In this document: positions 1 to 8,480 of the stretch, one piece after another
Layout: each line of letters opens with the position of its first letter
Numbering within the stretch: the first letter of the stretch is position 1
Assembly (NCBI GenBank): GCA_002346225.1
Contig: DDYY01000079.1
Location: 97,061 to 161,060 of the forward strand
Origin: Bacteroidetes bacterium UBA3022
GTDB lineage: Bacteria; Bacteroidota; Bacteroidia; Chitinophagales; BACL12
Direction of reading: 5' to 3'
Length of the DNA: 64,000 bases
Program-made: the position numbers and the translations under genes
The notes under the pieces: model-generated
Databases searched by the model: none
What the model saw: only the letters and a program-made list of their open reading frames with translations
Told to the model about the DNA's origin: nothing

Positions 1-1
1 G

Positions 2-1714
2 GAGGACAGTTTCGGCATAACTGATCTTCTTGGCGATATCGCATGGAGCTTTTACCCGGATAATCAACTGGATTCTATTAATCTGTATTGTCTGGAGATG
101 ATTAAAATTGGTCAGGCCAATAAGAACTTCACCCACTTGTTCGAAGCCAGTCGACTATTAGGTGATTTATACTATTTCGTAGAAGAATACAACACCACCC
201 TGCAGTACGGATTTGCAGCCTTGAAACTTCTACCTTCCCCCATTTCCCAATTGGATGATATTGCCCAACTGGAACTAGCCGGATTATATGCAACCATTTC
301 CGGTGCCTACACCGAATTACAGTCACTGGATTCAGCATTGTATTATGTTGACTTATCAGACGCAATTGTCAGGAGCCTTGACGATAGCTTGCATTTAATG
401 TGGAACCCCTATGGCAGGGGCTATATTGATTTATACAGGGGCAATATGCGGTTGGGTATCGCTAAATGTATGGAAGCCTACCGTTACTTTGATGCATTGG
501 GAGAAGAAAATACAACCGGGGGCTGCCTGGAATGTGCTGCAAGGGGATACCTCAAGCTGGGACAATTAGATTCTGCCGAATACTATTTTAAGGAGGCGAT
601 GCTGCACTCCAGCGACAACAGCGCACATGATTTTTTAGCAGATATTTACGAATCGCTTGCGCAGATTTATGAGCAGCAAGGTGACTTTGCCCAAAGCCTG
701 CACTTTCACAAGTTATTCAAAGAACAGACTGATTCACTTTATCAAGTTGCCAAGCGCAACAATATAGCCCTGCTTCAATCCACATTTCGTTTCAAGGAAC
801 TGAAAGCAGAACAAGAAAAGCTCCTTTTGCTGGCCAAATCCGATGAAGCCATCATCAAAGGTCAGCGCACGGCCAACATCTTAATATCTATTGCGCTGGT
901 ACTTACCGGACTGCTCGCCGGCTTTATGGGCTATTATTATCGGACCAACAAAAGCAGAAACACCCTACTTAGCGAAGAAGTAGACAGAAGAACAAAAGAA
1001 CTGTCTGATATGAATACCTCTCTCATGCAGGCCAATGCTGAGCTGGAGGAATTCGCTCATATTTCGTCGCATGATCTCCGGGAGCCCATTCGAAATATCA
1101 CCAGCTTCAGTTCATTGATCAAAAGAAAAGCATCTGATATTTCCGGGGACGACCTCAATGAATTTGTCTCTATCATTCAGTTCAATGCCAGACAAATGCA
1201 GCAATTGGTAAACGATATATATGACTTTACCAGAATTAATAAAGATGAAATCAGCCTCACAAAAGTTGTTCTAACAGAGGTTATAGATGATATTATCAAA
1301 ATATTGAATGGAAGCATCACTGACAGAAATGCTATAATTGACACCAGTCTTTGTCAGAATGCCATTATCACCAACCGAGGAATGCTCTTCCTGGTGTTGC
1401 GCAATCTGGTTGAAAACGGGGTCAAATACAATACATCCGAGCAACCTCGTATTCAAATTACGCTGGAAGAAACAGCCAATGCCTATTTATGGAAAGTTAA
1501 AGACAATGGTATTGGAATACCAACGGCTTATCATCAGCGGGTATTTGAGTTATTCAAGCGGCTGCACAACCGTGAAGAGTTTCAGGGCAGCGGATTGGGA
1601 CTATCCATTTCGAGAAAGATTGTTCAACGATTGCAGGGCGAAATAGGCGTCGATTCGATTGAGGGGGAAGGGTCTACCTTCTGGTTTACGCTACCCAAAC
1701 TGCATGTAAACTAA
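2..1714 (+). CDS. TPR-containing membrane sensor histidine kinase (5' end outside window)
   Basis: The reading frame is open to the left edge, so the N-terminus is missing; the first in-frame ATG at 98 is probably internal. The visible N-terminal half is helical and TPR-like, with recurring A/Y/L-rich pairs such as QLDSALYYVDLS and QLDSAEYYFKEA. A single membrane helix follows (about residues 258-282 from the ATG at 98). Then comes a HisKA segment with the H-box SSHDLREPIRNI and a HATPase_c domain with N-box NLVENGVKYN, G1 DNGIGIP, F-box FELFKRL and G2 GSGLGLSI. There is no receiver domain or HTH after the ATPase domain. This is the usual Bacteroidota hybrid of TPR sensor and kinase. The signal sensed is unknown and no response regulator lies nearby. 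Confidence 0.9.
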   Translation, partial: EDSFGITDLLGDIAWSFYPDNQLDSINLYCLEMIKIGQANKNFTHLFEASRLLGDLYYFVEEYNTTLQYGFAALKLLPSPISQLDDIAQLELAGLYATISGAYTELQSLDSALYYVDLSDAIVRSLDDSLHLMWNPYGRGYIDLYRGNMRLGIAKCMEAYRYFDALGEENTTGGCLECAARGYLKLGQLDSAEYYFKEAMLHSSDNSAHDFLADIYESLAQIYEQQGDFAQSLHFHKLFKEQTDSLYQVAKRNNIALLQSTFRFKELKAEQEKLLLLAKSDEAIIKGQRTANILISIALVLTGLLAGFMGYYYRTNKSRNTLLSEEVDRRTKELSDMNTSLMQANAELEEFAHISSHDLREPIRNITSFSSLIKRKASDISGDDLNEFVSIIQFNARQMQQLVNDIYDFTRINKDEISLTKVVLTEVIDDIIKILNGSITDRNAIIDTSLCQNAIITNRGMLFLVLRNLVENGVKYNTSEQPRIQITLEETANAYLWKVKDNGIGIPTAYHQRVFELFKRLHNREEFQGSGLGLSISRKIVQRLQGEIGVDSIEGEGSTFWFTLPKLHVN

Positions 1715-1747
1715 AATTCCGGTAACCATTGCTGATTACCGGAATTT
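1714..1747. terminator. Hairpin between convergent kinase and atpC
   Basis: A perfect 12-bp inverted repeat (AAATTCCGGTAA / TTACCGGAATTT) with a 10-nt loop starts on the last base of the kinase stop codon and ends 20 bp before the atpC stop. Its symmetry and position suit a bidirectional terminator. There is no long T tract on either side. Confidence 0.75.
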
Positions 1748-1767
1748 CGAATGAATTATAAACGCTG

Positions 1768-2019
1768 TTATCCGATGGGTTCTGCCCCTTCGACTAAGAC
1801 ACTCAACTGATTGTTGAGTACTTCCACGAATCCGCCTTTGATACTAAAATCTTTGACAGCACCGGCAGTCTTAACGCGAATGACACCTTTTCCCAAAGAG
1901 GCAATCATAGGAGCATGGTTGTTCAGAACCTGAAAGGAGCCTGTAGTTCCGGGGAACTGCACAGCACTCGCTTCTCCGCTGAATACCTTCTTTTCCGGTG
2001 ACAAAATATCCACTTGCAT
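1768..2019 (-). CDS. atpC: F1 ATP synthase epsilon subunit, short form
   Basis: This is the central-stalk subunit of F1Fo ATP synthase. The 83 residues form only the N-terminal beta-sandwich (start MQVDILSPEKKVFSGEA, then FPGTTGSFQVLNNHAPMIA with the conserved NHAP). The C-terminal helical hairpin that inhibits ATP hydrolysis in longer homologues is absent, as is common in Bacteroidota. The gene lies 22 bp downstream of atpD on the same strand and is surely co-transcribed with it. The other atp genes are not in the window, so the F1 beta-epsilon pair is split from the main atp operon, also usual in this phylum. Confidence 0.95.
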   Translation of the reverse strand: MQVDILSPEKKVFSGEASAVQFPGTTGSFQVLNNHAPMIASLGKGVIRVKTAGAVKDFSIKGGFVEVLNNQLSVLVEGAEPIG

Positions 2020-2041
2020 AATATCCTTATTAGGTGGTTAC

Positions 2042-3544
2042 TTAATTCGCTTCAGCCAGCAGTTTTTTACCTTTTTCGATAGCATCATCGATGGTACCTA
2101 CCAGGTTGAATGCTGCTTCCGGATATTCATCCACTTCACCGTCCAGGATCATGTTGAATCCGCGGATGGTTTCTTCGATGGGCACCAATACACCTTTCAA
2201 ACCGGTGAATTGTTCGGCCACGTGGAATGGTTGAGACAGGAAGCGCTGTACACGACGTGCGCGGTGTACTACTTGCTTATCTTCTTCACTTAATTCCTCC
2301 ATACCGAGGATGGCGATGATATCTTGTAACTCCTTGTAGCGTTGGAGGATACCTTTCACGCGCTGCGCACAATTGTAATGTTCGTCGCCTACGATATCTG
2401 GTGACAGGATACGGGAGGTAGAATCGAGTGGATCCACCGCAGGGTAGATACCTAACTCAGCAATCTTACGGCTCAATACTGTTGTTGCATCCAAGTGAGA
2501 GAACGTTGTTGCAGGCGCAGGGTCTGTCAAGTCATCCGCAGGTACATAAACGGCCTGTACAGAGGTGATAGATCCGCGTTTGGTAGATGTAATACGCTCT
2601 TGCATGAGTCCCATTTCAGTAGCCAGTGTTGGCTGGTAACCCACCGCAGAAGGCATCCTACCCAAGAGGGCTGATACTTCAGAACCTGCCTGTGTAAAAC
2701 GGAATATATTATCGATAAAGAACAGAATGTCCTTTCCTTTAGCGTCTTTGGCATCCCCATCACGGAAGTATTCAGCTACGGTAAGACCGCTGAGTGCCAC
2801 CCGAGCGCGGGCTCCGGGAGGTTCGTTCATCTGACCGAAAACCAGTGTGGCCTGTGATTTCTCCAATTCGGCATGATCCACCTTGGATAAATCCCATCCA
2901 CCGGCTTCCATGCTTTCTTTGAATTCGTGACCGTAACGGATTACATCCGATTCGATGAACTCACGCAGCAGGTCATTCCCTTCCCTTGTGCGTTCACCTA
3001 CACCGGCGAATACCGACATACCCTGATAGGCCTTGGCGATGTTGTTGATCAGCTCCTGGATAAGTACGGTTTTACCTACCCCGGCACCACCAAAAAGACC
3101 AATTTTACCACCTTTCGCATAAGGCTCAATCAGGTCAATTACCTTGATACCGGTAAAGAGTACTTCCGATTCGGTACTCAGATCTTCGTACAACGGCGGT
3201 TTGCGGTGAATAGGAGCTCTTTCAGTAGAGGAAACGGGACCGATACCATCGATGCTTTCTCCTACTACATTGAACAACCTTCCTCTGATGGCTTCGCCTG
3301 TAGGCATGGAAATGTTATTTCCAGTGTCCACTACCTCCATTCCACGAACCAATCCATCTGTGGAGTCCATAGCAATGGTGCGTACACTGTCTTCTCCCAG
3401 GTGCTGTTGCACTTCTAGAACCAGTGAATCGCCATTGGGGCGTTTGATTTCAAGGGCGTTGAGAATTTCGGGGAGATTTCCCTCGTCGAAGCTAACGTCC
3501 ACCACCGCTCCGATTATCTGTTTGATTTTACCTGTTCCGGGCAT
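2042..3544 (-). CDS. atpD: F1 ATP synthase beta subunit
   Basis: This is the catalytic beta subunit of F1Fo ATP synthase, about 500 residues. The Walker A motif GGAGVGKT, Walker B region ILFFIDNIFRFTQAG, GERTREGNDL and the DELSEED-equivalent MEELSEEDKQ are all clear. The open frame extends 40 codons further upstream, but that extension has no family similarity and overlaps the promoter. I therefore place the start at the ATG at 3544, giving MPGTGKIKQIIGAVVDVSF, which matches the family N-terminus. It is the first gene of an atpD-atpC operon. Confidence 0.97.
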   Translation of the reverse strand: MPGTGKIKQIIGAVVDVSFDEGNLPEILNALEIKRPNGDSLVLEVQQHLGEDSVRTIAMDSTDGLVRGMEVVDTGNNISMPTGEAIRGRLFNVVGESIDGIGPVSSTERAPIHRKPPLYEDLSTESEVLFTGIKVIDLIEPYAKGGKIGLFGGAGVGKTVLIQELINNIAKAYQGMSVFAGVGERTREGNDLLREFIESDVIRYGHEFKESMEAGGWDLSKVDHAELEKSQATLVFGQMNEPPGARARVALSGLTVAEYFRDGDAKDAKGKDILFFIDNIFRFTQAGSEVSALLGRMPSAVGYQPTLATEMGLMQERITSTKRGSITSVQAVYVPADDLTDPAPATTFSHLDATTVLSRKIAELGIYPAVDPLDSTSRILSPDIVGDEHYNCAQRVKGILQRYKELQDIIAILGMEELSEEDKQVVHRARRVQRFLSQPFHVAEQFTGLKGVLVPIEETIRGFNMILDGEVDEYPEAAFNLVGTIDDAIEKGKKLLAEAN

Positions 3545-3579
3545 CAGAAATGTTTTTATTTCGTTCTGAAAATCGGGTG

Positions 3580-3610
3580 CAAAGTTAGCGTTTGCATATG
3601 GATAATTCAA
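3580..3610 (-). promoter_or_regulatory. atpDC promoter, Bacteroidota type
   Basis: On the minus strand a TTG (3610-3608) is followed after 20 bases by TAACTTTG (3587-3580), a full match to the Bacteroidota -33/-7 consensus. The predicted start site lies near 3574, leaving about 30 nt before the atpD ATG at 3544. This supports the shorter atpD start. Confidence 0.75.
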
Positions 3611-3692
3611 GGTGGTGAAGAAAATGTTGATATTCATTTGGTCGCATTGGATACCGTACACCACCTGATTCCTTCCTTTTTAGTGGAATAAT

Positions 3693-3700
3693 TACTTTTG
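3693..3700 (+). promoter_or_regulatory. -7 element for the 3726 gene
   Basis: TACTTTTG matches TAnnTTTG and lies 25 bp before the ATG at 3726. No TTG is found at the matching upstream distance, so support rests on the -7 element and position. Confidence 0.45.
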
Positions 3701-3725
3701 AATGCTTACCTTTTAACAAAACAAT

Positions 3726-4034
3726 ATGCAAGAACTCACGCGTCAAATCATGGAAAAAACTGGCATAAGTGAAGAACAGGCCCGAATATCGATTGAAACC
3801 ACCGCGGCCTATCTGAAGCAGAAAATGCCTGAGAGCTTTGGCGGGCAGATAGATCACATGCTTGCCGGCGGCACTTTAAGCGAGGGAATGAAAAAATCCT
3901 TGCATACTGCAGCAATGGATGCCCGCGACAGGATGGAGGACCTGATGAGTGATCTGGGACAAAAAACCAATGAGGCGATGGATAAGGTGCGCGATTCCCT
4001 GGAGGACCTCTTCCACCGAAAAAAGAAAGACTGA
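3726..4034 (+). CDS. Small helical protein of unknown function, coupled to SRAP gene
   Basis: This 102-residue protein has no signal peptide or membrane segment. It looks almost wholly helical and charged. The opening TGISEEQARISIETTAAYLKQ could be a small helical domain; a Gly-rich turn (AGGTLSEGM) and an amphipathic helix rich in Asp/Arg/Glu follow, and the tail is lysine-rich (RKKKD). I do not recognise the family. The stop overlaps the next gene's ATG by one base (TGATG), so translation of the two is probably coupled and the function may relate to the SRAP protein. Confidence 0.75.
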   Translation: MQELTRQIMEKTGISEEQARISIETTAAYLKQKMPESFGGQIDHMLAGGTLSEGMKKSLHTAAMDARDRMEDLMSDLGQKTNEAMDKVRDSLEDLFHRKKKD

Positions 4035-4771
4035 TGTGTTACGACATCCAACAAATGGGGGACAAAATCCGGCGGCAGGCAGAAAGGCAGCTGGGAGTTG
4101 AAAAGGTAGATTTTGGTCAGATGGAGTTTCAGTTCTTCCATGTAAGTGGTTTCAGCCACCCTTCTGTTCTCGCTGTCACATCCGACCAGCCACGGCTGCT
4201 ACATCCCTTGCGATGGGGGCTGATTCCTTCCTGGGTGCGCACGCCGGAGGAGGCCTCCCGCATCAGCCGGCAAACCCTGAATGCCCGCAATGATGGTGTA
4301 TTCAGCAAACCATCATTCAGGAGTGCCATTCGGCAGCGGCGGTGCCTGATTCCGGTAAATGGTTTTTTTGAAAGCCGCGAAATCAATGGCAAGAAATTCC
4401 CCTATTTTATTCATCCACCCGATGACAATGTGTTCTGGCTGGGGGGAATCTGGGAGAATTATGTCGATCCATCTACAGGTGAGGTTCTCCAAACCTGCAG
4501 TATCATAACTACTGAAGCCAACGATTTCATGGCACACATTCACAATGTGAAGTTGCGGATGCCGCTGGTTCTACCCGAAGCTGCTCTTGCTTTATGGCTG
4601 GACACCAGCCTACCGGCAGAAGATATACAATCGCTCATGACACCCTACAGCGGAGAAATGCAAGCGCATACCGTGAGCCGCCTGGTCCATCGCAAGCGAG
4701 ATAACACCAATATCCCTGAGGTGGCTCAAGCCTTCCGCTATCCGGAGCTGGAGTATATCGATGGGCAGTAA
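4034..4771 (+). CDS. SRAP-domain protein (YedK/HMCES family)
   Basis: SRAP proteins bind abasic sites in single-stranded DNA and form a thiazolidine crosslink through Cys2, shielding the lesion. Here Cys2 is present (MCYDIQQ), and so are the other family active-site landmarks: Asn in LNARNDGVFSKPSFR, Glu in PVNGFFESR, and His in HNVKLRMPLVL. The RCLIPVNGFFE block is the family signature. Length (245) is a little above the E. coli protein. It is translationally coupled to the upstream small helical gene. I see no LexA-type box. Confidence 0.9.
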   Translation: MCYDIQQMGDKIRRQAERQLGVEKVDFGQMEFQFFHVSGFSHPSVLAVTSDQPRLLHPLRWGLIPSWVRTPEEASRISRQTLNARNDGVFSKPSFRSAIRQRRCLIPVNGFFESREINGKKFPYFIHPPDDNVFWLGGIWENYVDPSTGEVLQTCSIITTEANDFMAHIHNVKLRMPLVLPEAALALWLDTSLPAEDIQSLMTPYSGEMQAHTVSRLVHRKRDNTNIPEVAQAFRYPELEYIDGQ

Positions 4772-4831
4772 GCTATTCATAGAACACTTGTCTTCCAAAA
4801 TGAATCGCCCTTCTCTACCTTCGCTGCTGTG

Positions 4832-5920
4832 ATGCTCAGGTATGTTTCCTTCTTGTTGCTGTTAACCTCATGGAGCTTACCGCTTTGGGGACAGGTACCC
4901 GATAGCGCTGCAACAAGGTATTCGGGAGCGTTGATTGGAGCACCGCTGGTGTATTATCAACCTGAAACAAGATGGGCATTTGGCGGAGGTGCCGTCTATA
5001 CATTCACAGACAATGAGCAGCCCGACAACAACCCCGGTCTGCTCAAAGCACTGATGGTTTACACACTCGAACGGCAGGTGCAAAGCGAGCTGGGCGGAGA
5101 TCTCTTTTTTCAGAACAACACCTACTACCTATCTTTTAACTTCACTTATTACCGATATCCGGGTATTTTTTATGGCATAGGCAATGACAACAGTCTGGAT
5201 GCCGCGGAGCGCTACACTTTCGACCGGCCTTATTTCAGGGTTAACCTCAACCGAAAAGTTTCCGGCAATGTCTCGCTGGGGTTTAAGAGTTTTTATGAAT
5301 ACAGCCGTCTTCTGGAGTTTGAGCCGGGAGGTATCTTCGACCAGATGGATGTTCCCGGTGAGGAAGGTGGGCATAATGTCGGTTTTGGCCCCTGGTTATG
5401 GTTCGACAGCAGAGATGATATTTTTTATCCCACTTCGGGTTGGAAGGTGGATATTTCCTCGATTTTTCACGGTAACTGGCTGGGGGGTGCCTATAATTAT
5501 CAGGACCATCAGGTGGAATTCAGCAAATACATCCGCACTTACAAGCAGCAGGTGCTGGCTTTTAATTTTTTAGGATTATTCAATCCCGGCAACCCACCTT
5601 TTAACAGAATGGCGCTGCTGGGCGGACAATACTACATGCGCGGCAACTTCGAAGGCAGATTGCGTGATAAGCATTATATCACCATGCAGGCTGAATACCG
5701 CATTCCAGTGTGGCGTTTTATTGGTGCCACCGCATTCGGTGGTGTGGGTCAGGTGGCGCCCGACCTTCCAGGATTTGCCATAGACAGGATGAAATATTCC
5801 TATGGTGCAGGGTTGCGCATGCGCCTTTTGCAAAAAAGTAATATCAATATCCGATTAGATTATGGTTTTGGTTCGGATGGTGACAGCGGTTTATACCTGC
5901 AATTCAACGAAGCATTTTAA
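4832..5920 (+). CDS. BamA/TamA-family (D15) outer membrane beta-barrel, no POTRA domains
   Basis: The frame opens with GTG at 4829, but the ATG at 4832 gives a clean signal peptide (MLRYVSFLLLLTSWSLPLWGQ). The mature 340 residues are amphipathic beta strands and end in a terminal aromatic residue (LQFNEAF). Two Omp85-barrel landmarks are visible: FDSRDDIFYPTSGW and the strand pair around GGQYYMRGNFEGRLRDKHY...EYRIPVW (the loop with the RG motif). There is no room for POTRA repeats between signal peptide and barrel, so this is a barrel-only member of the D15 superfamily, not the essential BamA. The substrate is unknown. It is followed 33 bp later by the mlaE-like gene on the same strand. Confidence 0.85.
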   Translation: MLRYVSFLLLLTSWSLPLWGQVPDSAATRYSGALIGAPLVYYQPETRWAFGGGAVYTFTDNEQPDNNPGLLKALMVYTLERQVQSELGGDLFFQNNTYYLSFNFTYYRYPGIFYGIGNDNSLDAAERYTFDRPYFRVNLNRKVSGNVSLGFKSFYEYSRLLEFEPGGIFDQMDVPGEEGGHNVGFGPWLWFDSRDDIFYPTSGWKVDISSIFHGNWLGGAYNYQDHQVEFSKYIRTYKQQVLAFNFLGLFNPGNPPFNRMALLGGQYYMRGNFEGRLRDKHYITMQAEYRIPVWRFIGATAFGGVGQVAPDLPGFAIDRMKYSYGAGLRMRLLQKSNINIRLDYGFGSDGDSGLYLQFNEAF

Positions 5921-5952
5921 GGTGACCCGCATTATTCGTTAATTTTACCTCC

Positions 5953-6693
5953 ATGCGCTACATTGCTGATTTAGGAAAGTACATGATTATGCTGGGCAGA
6001 ATGTTTTCGCGACCGGAACGCTGGAACATGTACTGGAAGGAATTGCTGCGTCAAATGAATGACATCGGCGTTGGATCGCTTTCTATTGTTCTGCTCGCTT
6101 CGTTATTCATTGGTGCTGTAACTGCCGTACAAAGTGCCTATCAGTTATACGGAACCCCTTTTGTTCCACCTTATTACCTGGGTCTGATTGTGCGCAACAC
6201 AACCATACTCGAGCTGGCTCCCACCTTTACCTGTCTCATTCTGGCCGGAAAGGTAGGCTCTAATATCGCCTCAGAACTCGGCACCATGCGGATATCTGAA
6301 CAAATTGATGCCCTGGAAATCATGGGAGTTCCAACAGAAGCCTACTTGATAACCCCCAGGGTGGTAGCATCTGTAATTGTGGTGCCGCTGATGGTGCTGA
6401 TAGCTGCCTCAGCAGGTATTGCCGGAGCCATGTTCGCTGCTCAATTTACAGGTTATGGCTCGCAGCAGGAATTTGTTTACGGACTGCGGGCGTTTTTCGA
6501 TCCGTTTGATATTCAAATTCTGCTTATAAAATCGATCTCATTTGGCTTTATCATCTCCACCATATCCTGCTTCAAGGGCTTTTACGTTTCAGGGGGCGCG
6601 CTGGAAATTGGAAAAGCCAGCACCCAGGCGGTGGTCTTAAGCTGTATTTACGTGCTGCTGGCCGATTATGTAATCGCGGAGGTTCTGTTATGA
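5953..6693 (+). CDS. mlaE: MlaE-family lipid ABC transporter permease
   Basis: This is the integral membrane permease of an Mla/MCE-type phospholipid transporter, 246 residues with about five to six hydrophobic segments. The family core is clear: the N-terminal interface helix, GSNIASELGTMRISEQIDAL (conserved E-x-G-TM-x-SEQIDAL) and the ALEIMG/PR stretch. The stop overlaps the start of the ATPase gene by 4 bp (ATGA), which fixes them as one operon. No MlaD (MCE-domain) gene follows here, so the substrate-binding partner must be elsewhere. Confidence 0.92.
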   Translation: MRYIADLGKYMIMLGRMFSRPERWNMYWKELLRQMNDIGVGSLSIVLLASLFIGAVTAVQSAYQLYGTPFVPPYYLGLIVRNTTILELAPTFTCLILAGKVGSNIASELGTMRISEQIDALEIMGVPTEAYLITPRVVASVIVVPLMVLIAASAGIAGAMFAAQFTGYGSQQEFVYGLRAFFDPFDIQILLIKSISFGFIISTISCFKGFYVSGGALEIGKASTQAVVLSCIYVLLADYVIAEVLL

Positions 6694-7460
6694 TAGAAGT
6701 TCAAAACATCCACAAGTCCTTCAACGGCACACTGGTGCTTAATGATATTTCAGCTGTTTTCGAGGCAGGAAAAACCAATCTTGTAATCGGTATCAGCGGG
6801 TCGGGAAAAACGGTATTAATTAAATGTATCGTTGGGCTGCTGCAACCCGATTCCGGCAGGGTGCTCTTCAACGGAGAAGACTTTCGCGCTATGGAGCGCA
6901 ACCGGAAGAAGGAAGTGCAACGGCAGATAGGTATGCTTTTTCAGGGTTCTGCATTGTTCGACTCGCTTACGGTGGAAGAGAATGTAATGCTGCCGCTGAA
7001 CATGTTCCGCCATGCGACCAAAAAAGAAAAGCTGGACAGGGTCAATTTCTGCCTCGACAGGGTCAACTTGTCAGGTGCCAATAAGAAGTTTCCCGGGGAA
7101 ATCAGCGGTGGGATGAAAAAACGGGTAGGCATTGCTCGAGCGATTGTTCTCGATCCGAAATATCTATTCTGCGATGAGCCCAACTCCGGCCTGGATCCCA
7201 AAACTTCGATTGTTATTGATGATTTGATCAAGGAGTTGACCGAAGATCTTCAGATTACCACCATTATCAATACCCACGATATGAATTCCGTAATGGGTAT
7301 TGGTGAGAACATACTCTTTTTGCACAAAGGTGTTAAGGCATGGGAAGGCAACAGCGGAGAGATTCTCACTGCCCAAAACCCAGATCTGGATTCCTTCATT
7401 TTTGCCAGCGAATTCCTGCGGGATGCCCGTGACTATATGCGCAATAAGAAAGGCCTTTAG
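6690..7460 (+). CDS. mlaF: MlaF-type ABC transporter ATP-binding protein
   Basis: This is the cytoplasmic ATPase that powers the MlaE permease. Walker A is GISGSGKT, Q-loop LFQGSALFDSLTV, the signature is ISGGMKKR (the MlaF variant of LSGGQ), Walker B is YLFCDEPNSGLDP and the H-loop His is in NTHDM. Length 256 is normal. It overlaps mlaE by 4 bp. The next gene, at 7572, is unrelated and separated by 111 bp, so the operon probably ends here. Confidence 0.93.
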   Translation: MIEVQNIHKSFNGTLVLNDISAVFEAGKTNLVIGISGSGKTVLIKCIVGLLQPDSGRVLFNGEDFRAMERNRKKEVQRQIGMLFQGSALFDSLTVEENVMLPLNMFRHATKKEKLDRVNFCLDRVNLSGANKKFPGEISGGMKKRVGIARAIVLDPKYLFCDEPNSGLDPKTSIVIDDLIKELTEDLQITTIINTHDMNSVMGIGENILFLHKGVKAWEGNSGEILTAQNPDLDSFIFASEFLRDARDYMRNKKGL

Positions 7461-7571
7461 GCAGCGCTTAGCAACAAAATGTTGGAAAGACTATCTGTCA
7501 GAAATCGGTCATGACTTTCCATCCGCCTTATAACCGTTCATTTTTTTGTAATTTGGACTAAAATTTTCACC

Positions 7572-8480
7572 ATGTTGAATACCCGAACACTCCTCACCGT
7601 TTTAGCGCTGACGTTATCTTTGGCTGCCTGTAGCGACAAAGAAAATCCTGTCAGCTATCTGGACTTCATGCAGCAGGATGATTACCGCATCATGCAGGTT
7701 GCCTATTACACGGAAACTGAAGATGGAGAAGCACTGGCTGTCCGGTTTTACGAAAGCCCGCGCATTTTCGAAGTCAGAAAAGACCTCTCCTATTTCGATG
7801 ATATGCGCGCCTTACTCGATAACAGCCAACAGGAAAAAACCCCTGTCAGAATATACAATACAGATAATATAGTCTCTGCAGTGAAGGCTCCTACACAGGC
7901 AGACTTACAGCTGTTTGCCGATTGGCATCAACCCGAGATTTCTACCCGTATGACGCTGGATTCCGTGATTTCCGGCATTGACGAATTACTGGCCATATGG
8001 AACTATATCGATGCACAAGACTGCTCAAAAGGAACAGCTACCATTGACCAGTGTATCAGTTTTCAATATGTGGTGGACGGCTGTTATGCCCGTGCGCACA
8101 AGATGAAACAAATTCTGGACGAAGAATACGGCTACACTTTAGAGAAGTGCTTTAGCTTCGAAGATCCCAGCAGTTTTCTGGCAGTTGATGCCGGAGATTG
8201 TTGTGTTTACTGGTGGTACCACGTTGCACCGCTGGTGCGGGTCAATACTCCTAAAGGAGAAATGGAACGCCTTATAGATCCCAGTATGTTTGAAAAACCT
8301 GTAAGCAAAGAAAAGTGGTTTAAATATCAGGAGAACACATCCTGCTCTCCCCTTGCCAACTGGGGTTATTACGAAATCAGACCTGCCAGCTGGTACGGAC
8401 CGGGAGGAAGCACAGACCCGGATTATATCTTCACGAACTGGACGCTCAGCGCTTACGAGGATTTGGTGACCTGCCCTTAA
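7572..8480 (+). CDS. Lipoprotein of the protein-glutamine glutaminase (deamidase) family
   Basis: The protein has a type II signal peptide (LAAC, Cys20), a region of about 130 residues that may act as a pro-segment, and a C-terminal domain closely resembling Chryseobacterium protein-glutaminase. That enzyme deamidates glutamine side chains in proteins and uses a Cys-His-Asp triad. The matching residues here are Cys171 in DGCYARAHKM, His217 in CCVYWWYHVAPL and Asp236 in RLIDPSMF. Paired cysteines (CC at 210-211, further Cys near the end) fit the disulfides of the secreted family. What differs from the secreted enzyme is the lipid anchor. Targets are unknown. It stands alone, and its stop overlaps the convergent gene by 4 bp. 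Confidence 0.82.
   Translation: MLNTRTLLTVLALTLSLAACSDKENPVSYLDFMQQDDYRIMQVAYYTETEDGEALAVRFYESPRIFEVRKDLSYFDDMRALLDNSQQEKTPVRIYNTDNIVSAVKAPTQADLQLFADWHQPEISTRMTLDSVISGIDELLAIWNYIDAQDCSKGTATIDQCISFQYVVDGCYARAHKMKQILDEEYGYTLEKCFSFEDPSSFLAVDAGDCCVYWWYHVAPLVRVNTPKGEMERLIDPSMFEKPVSKEKWFKYQENTSCSPLANWGYYEIRPASWYGPGGSTDPDYIFTNWTLSAYEDLVTCP

Noticed and set aside
3545..3664. 40-residue N-terminal extension of AtpD
   Set aside because: It overlaps a consensus promoter and has no similarity to the beta-subunit family.
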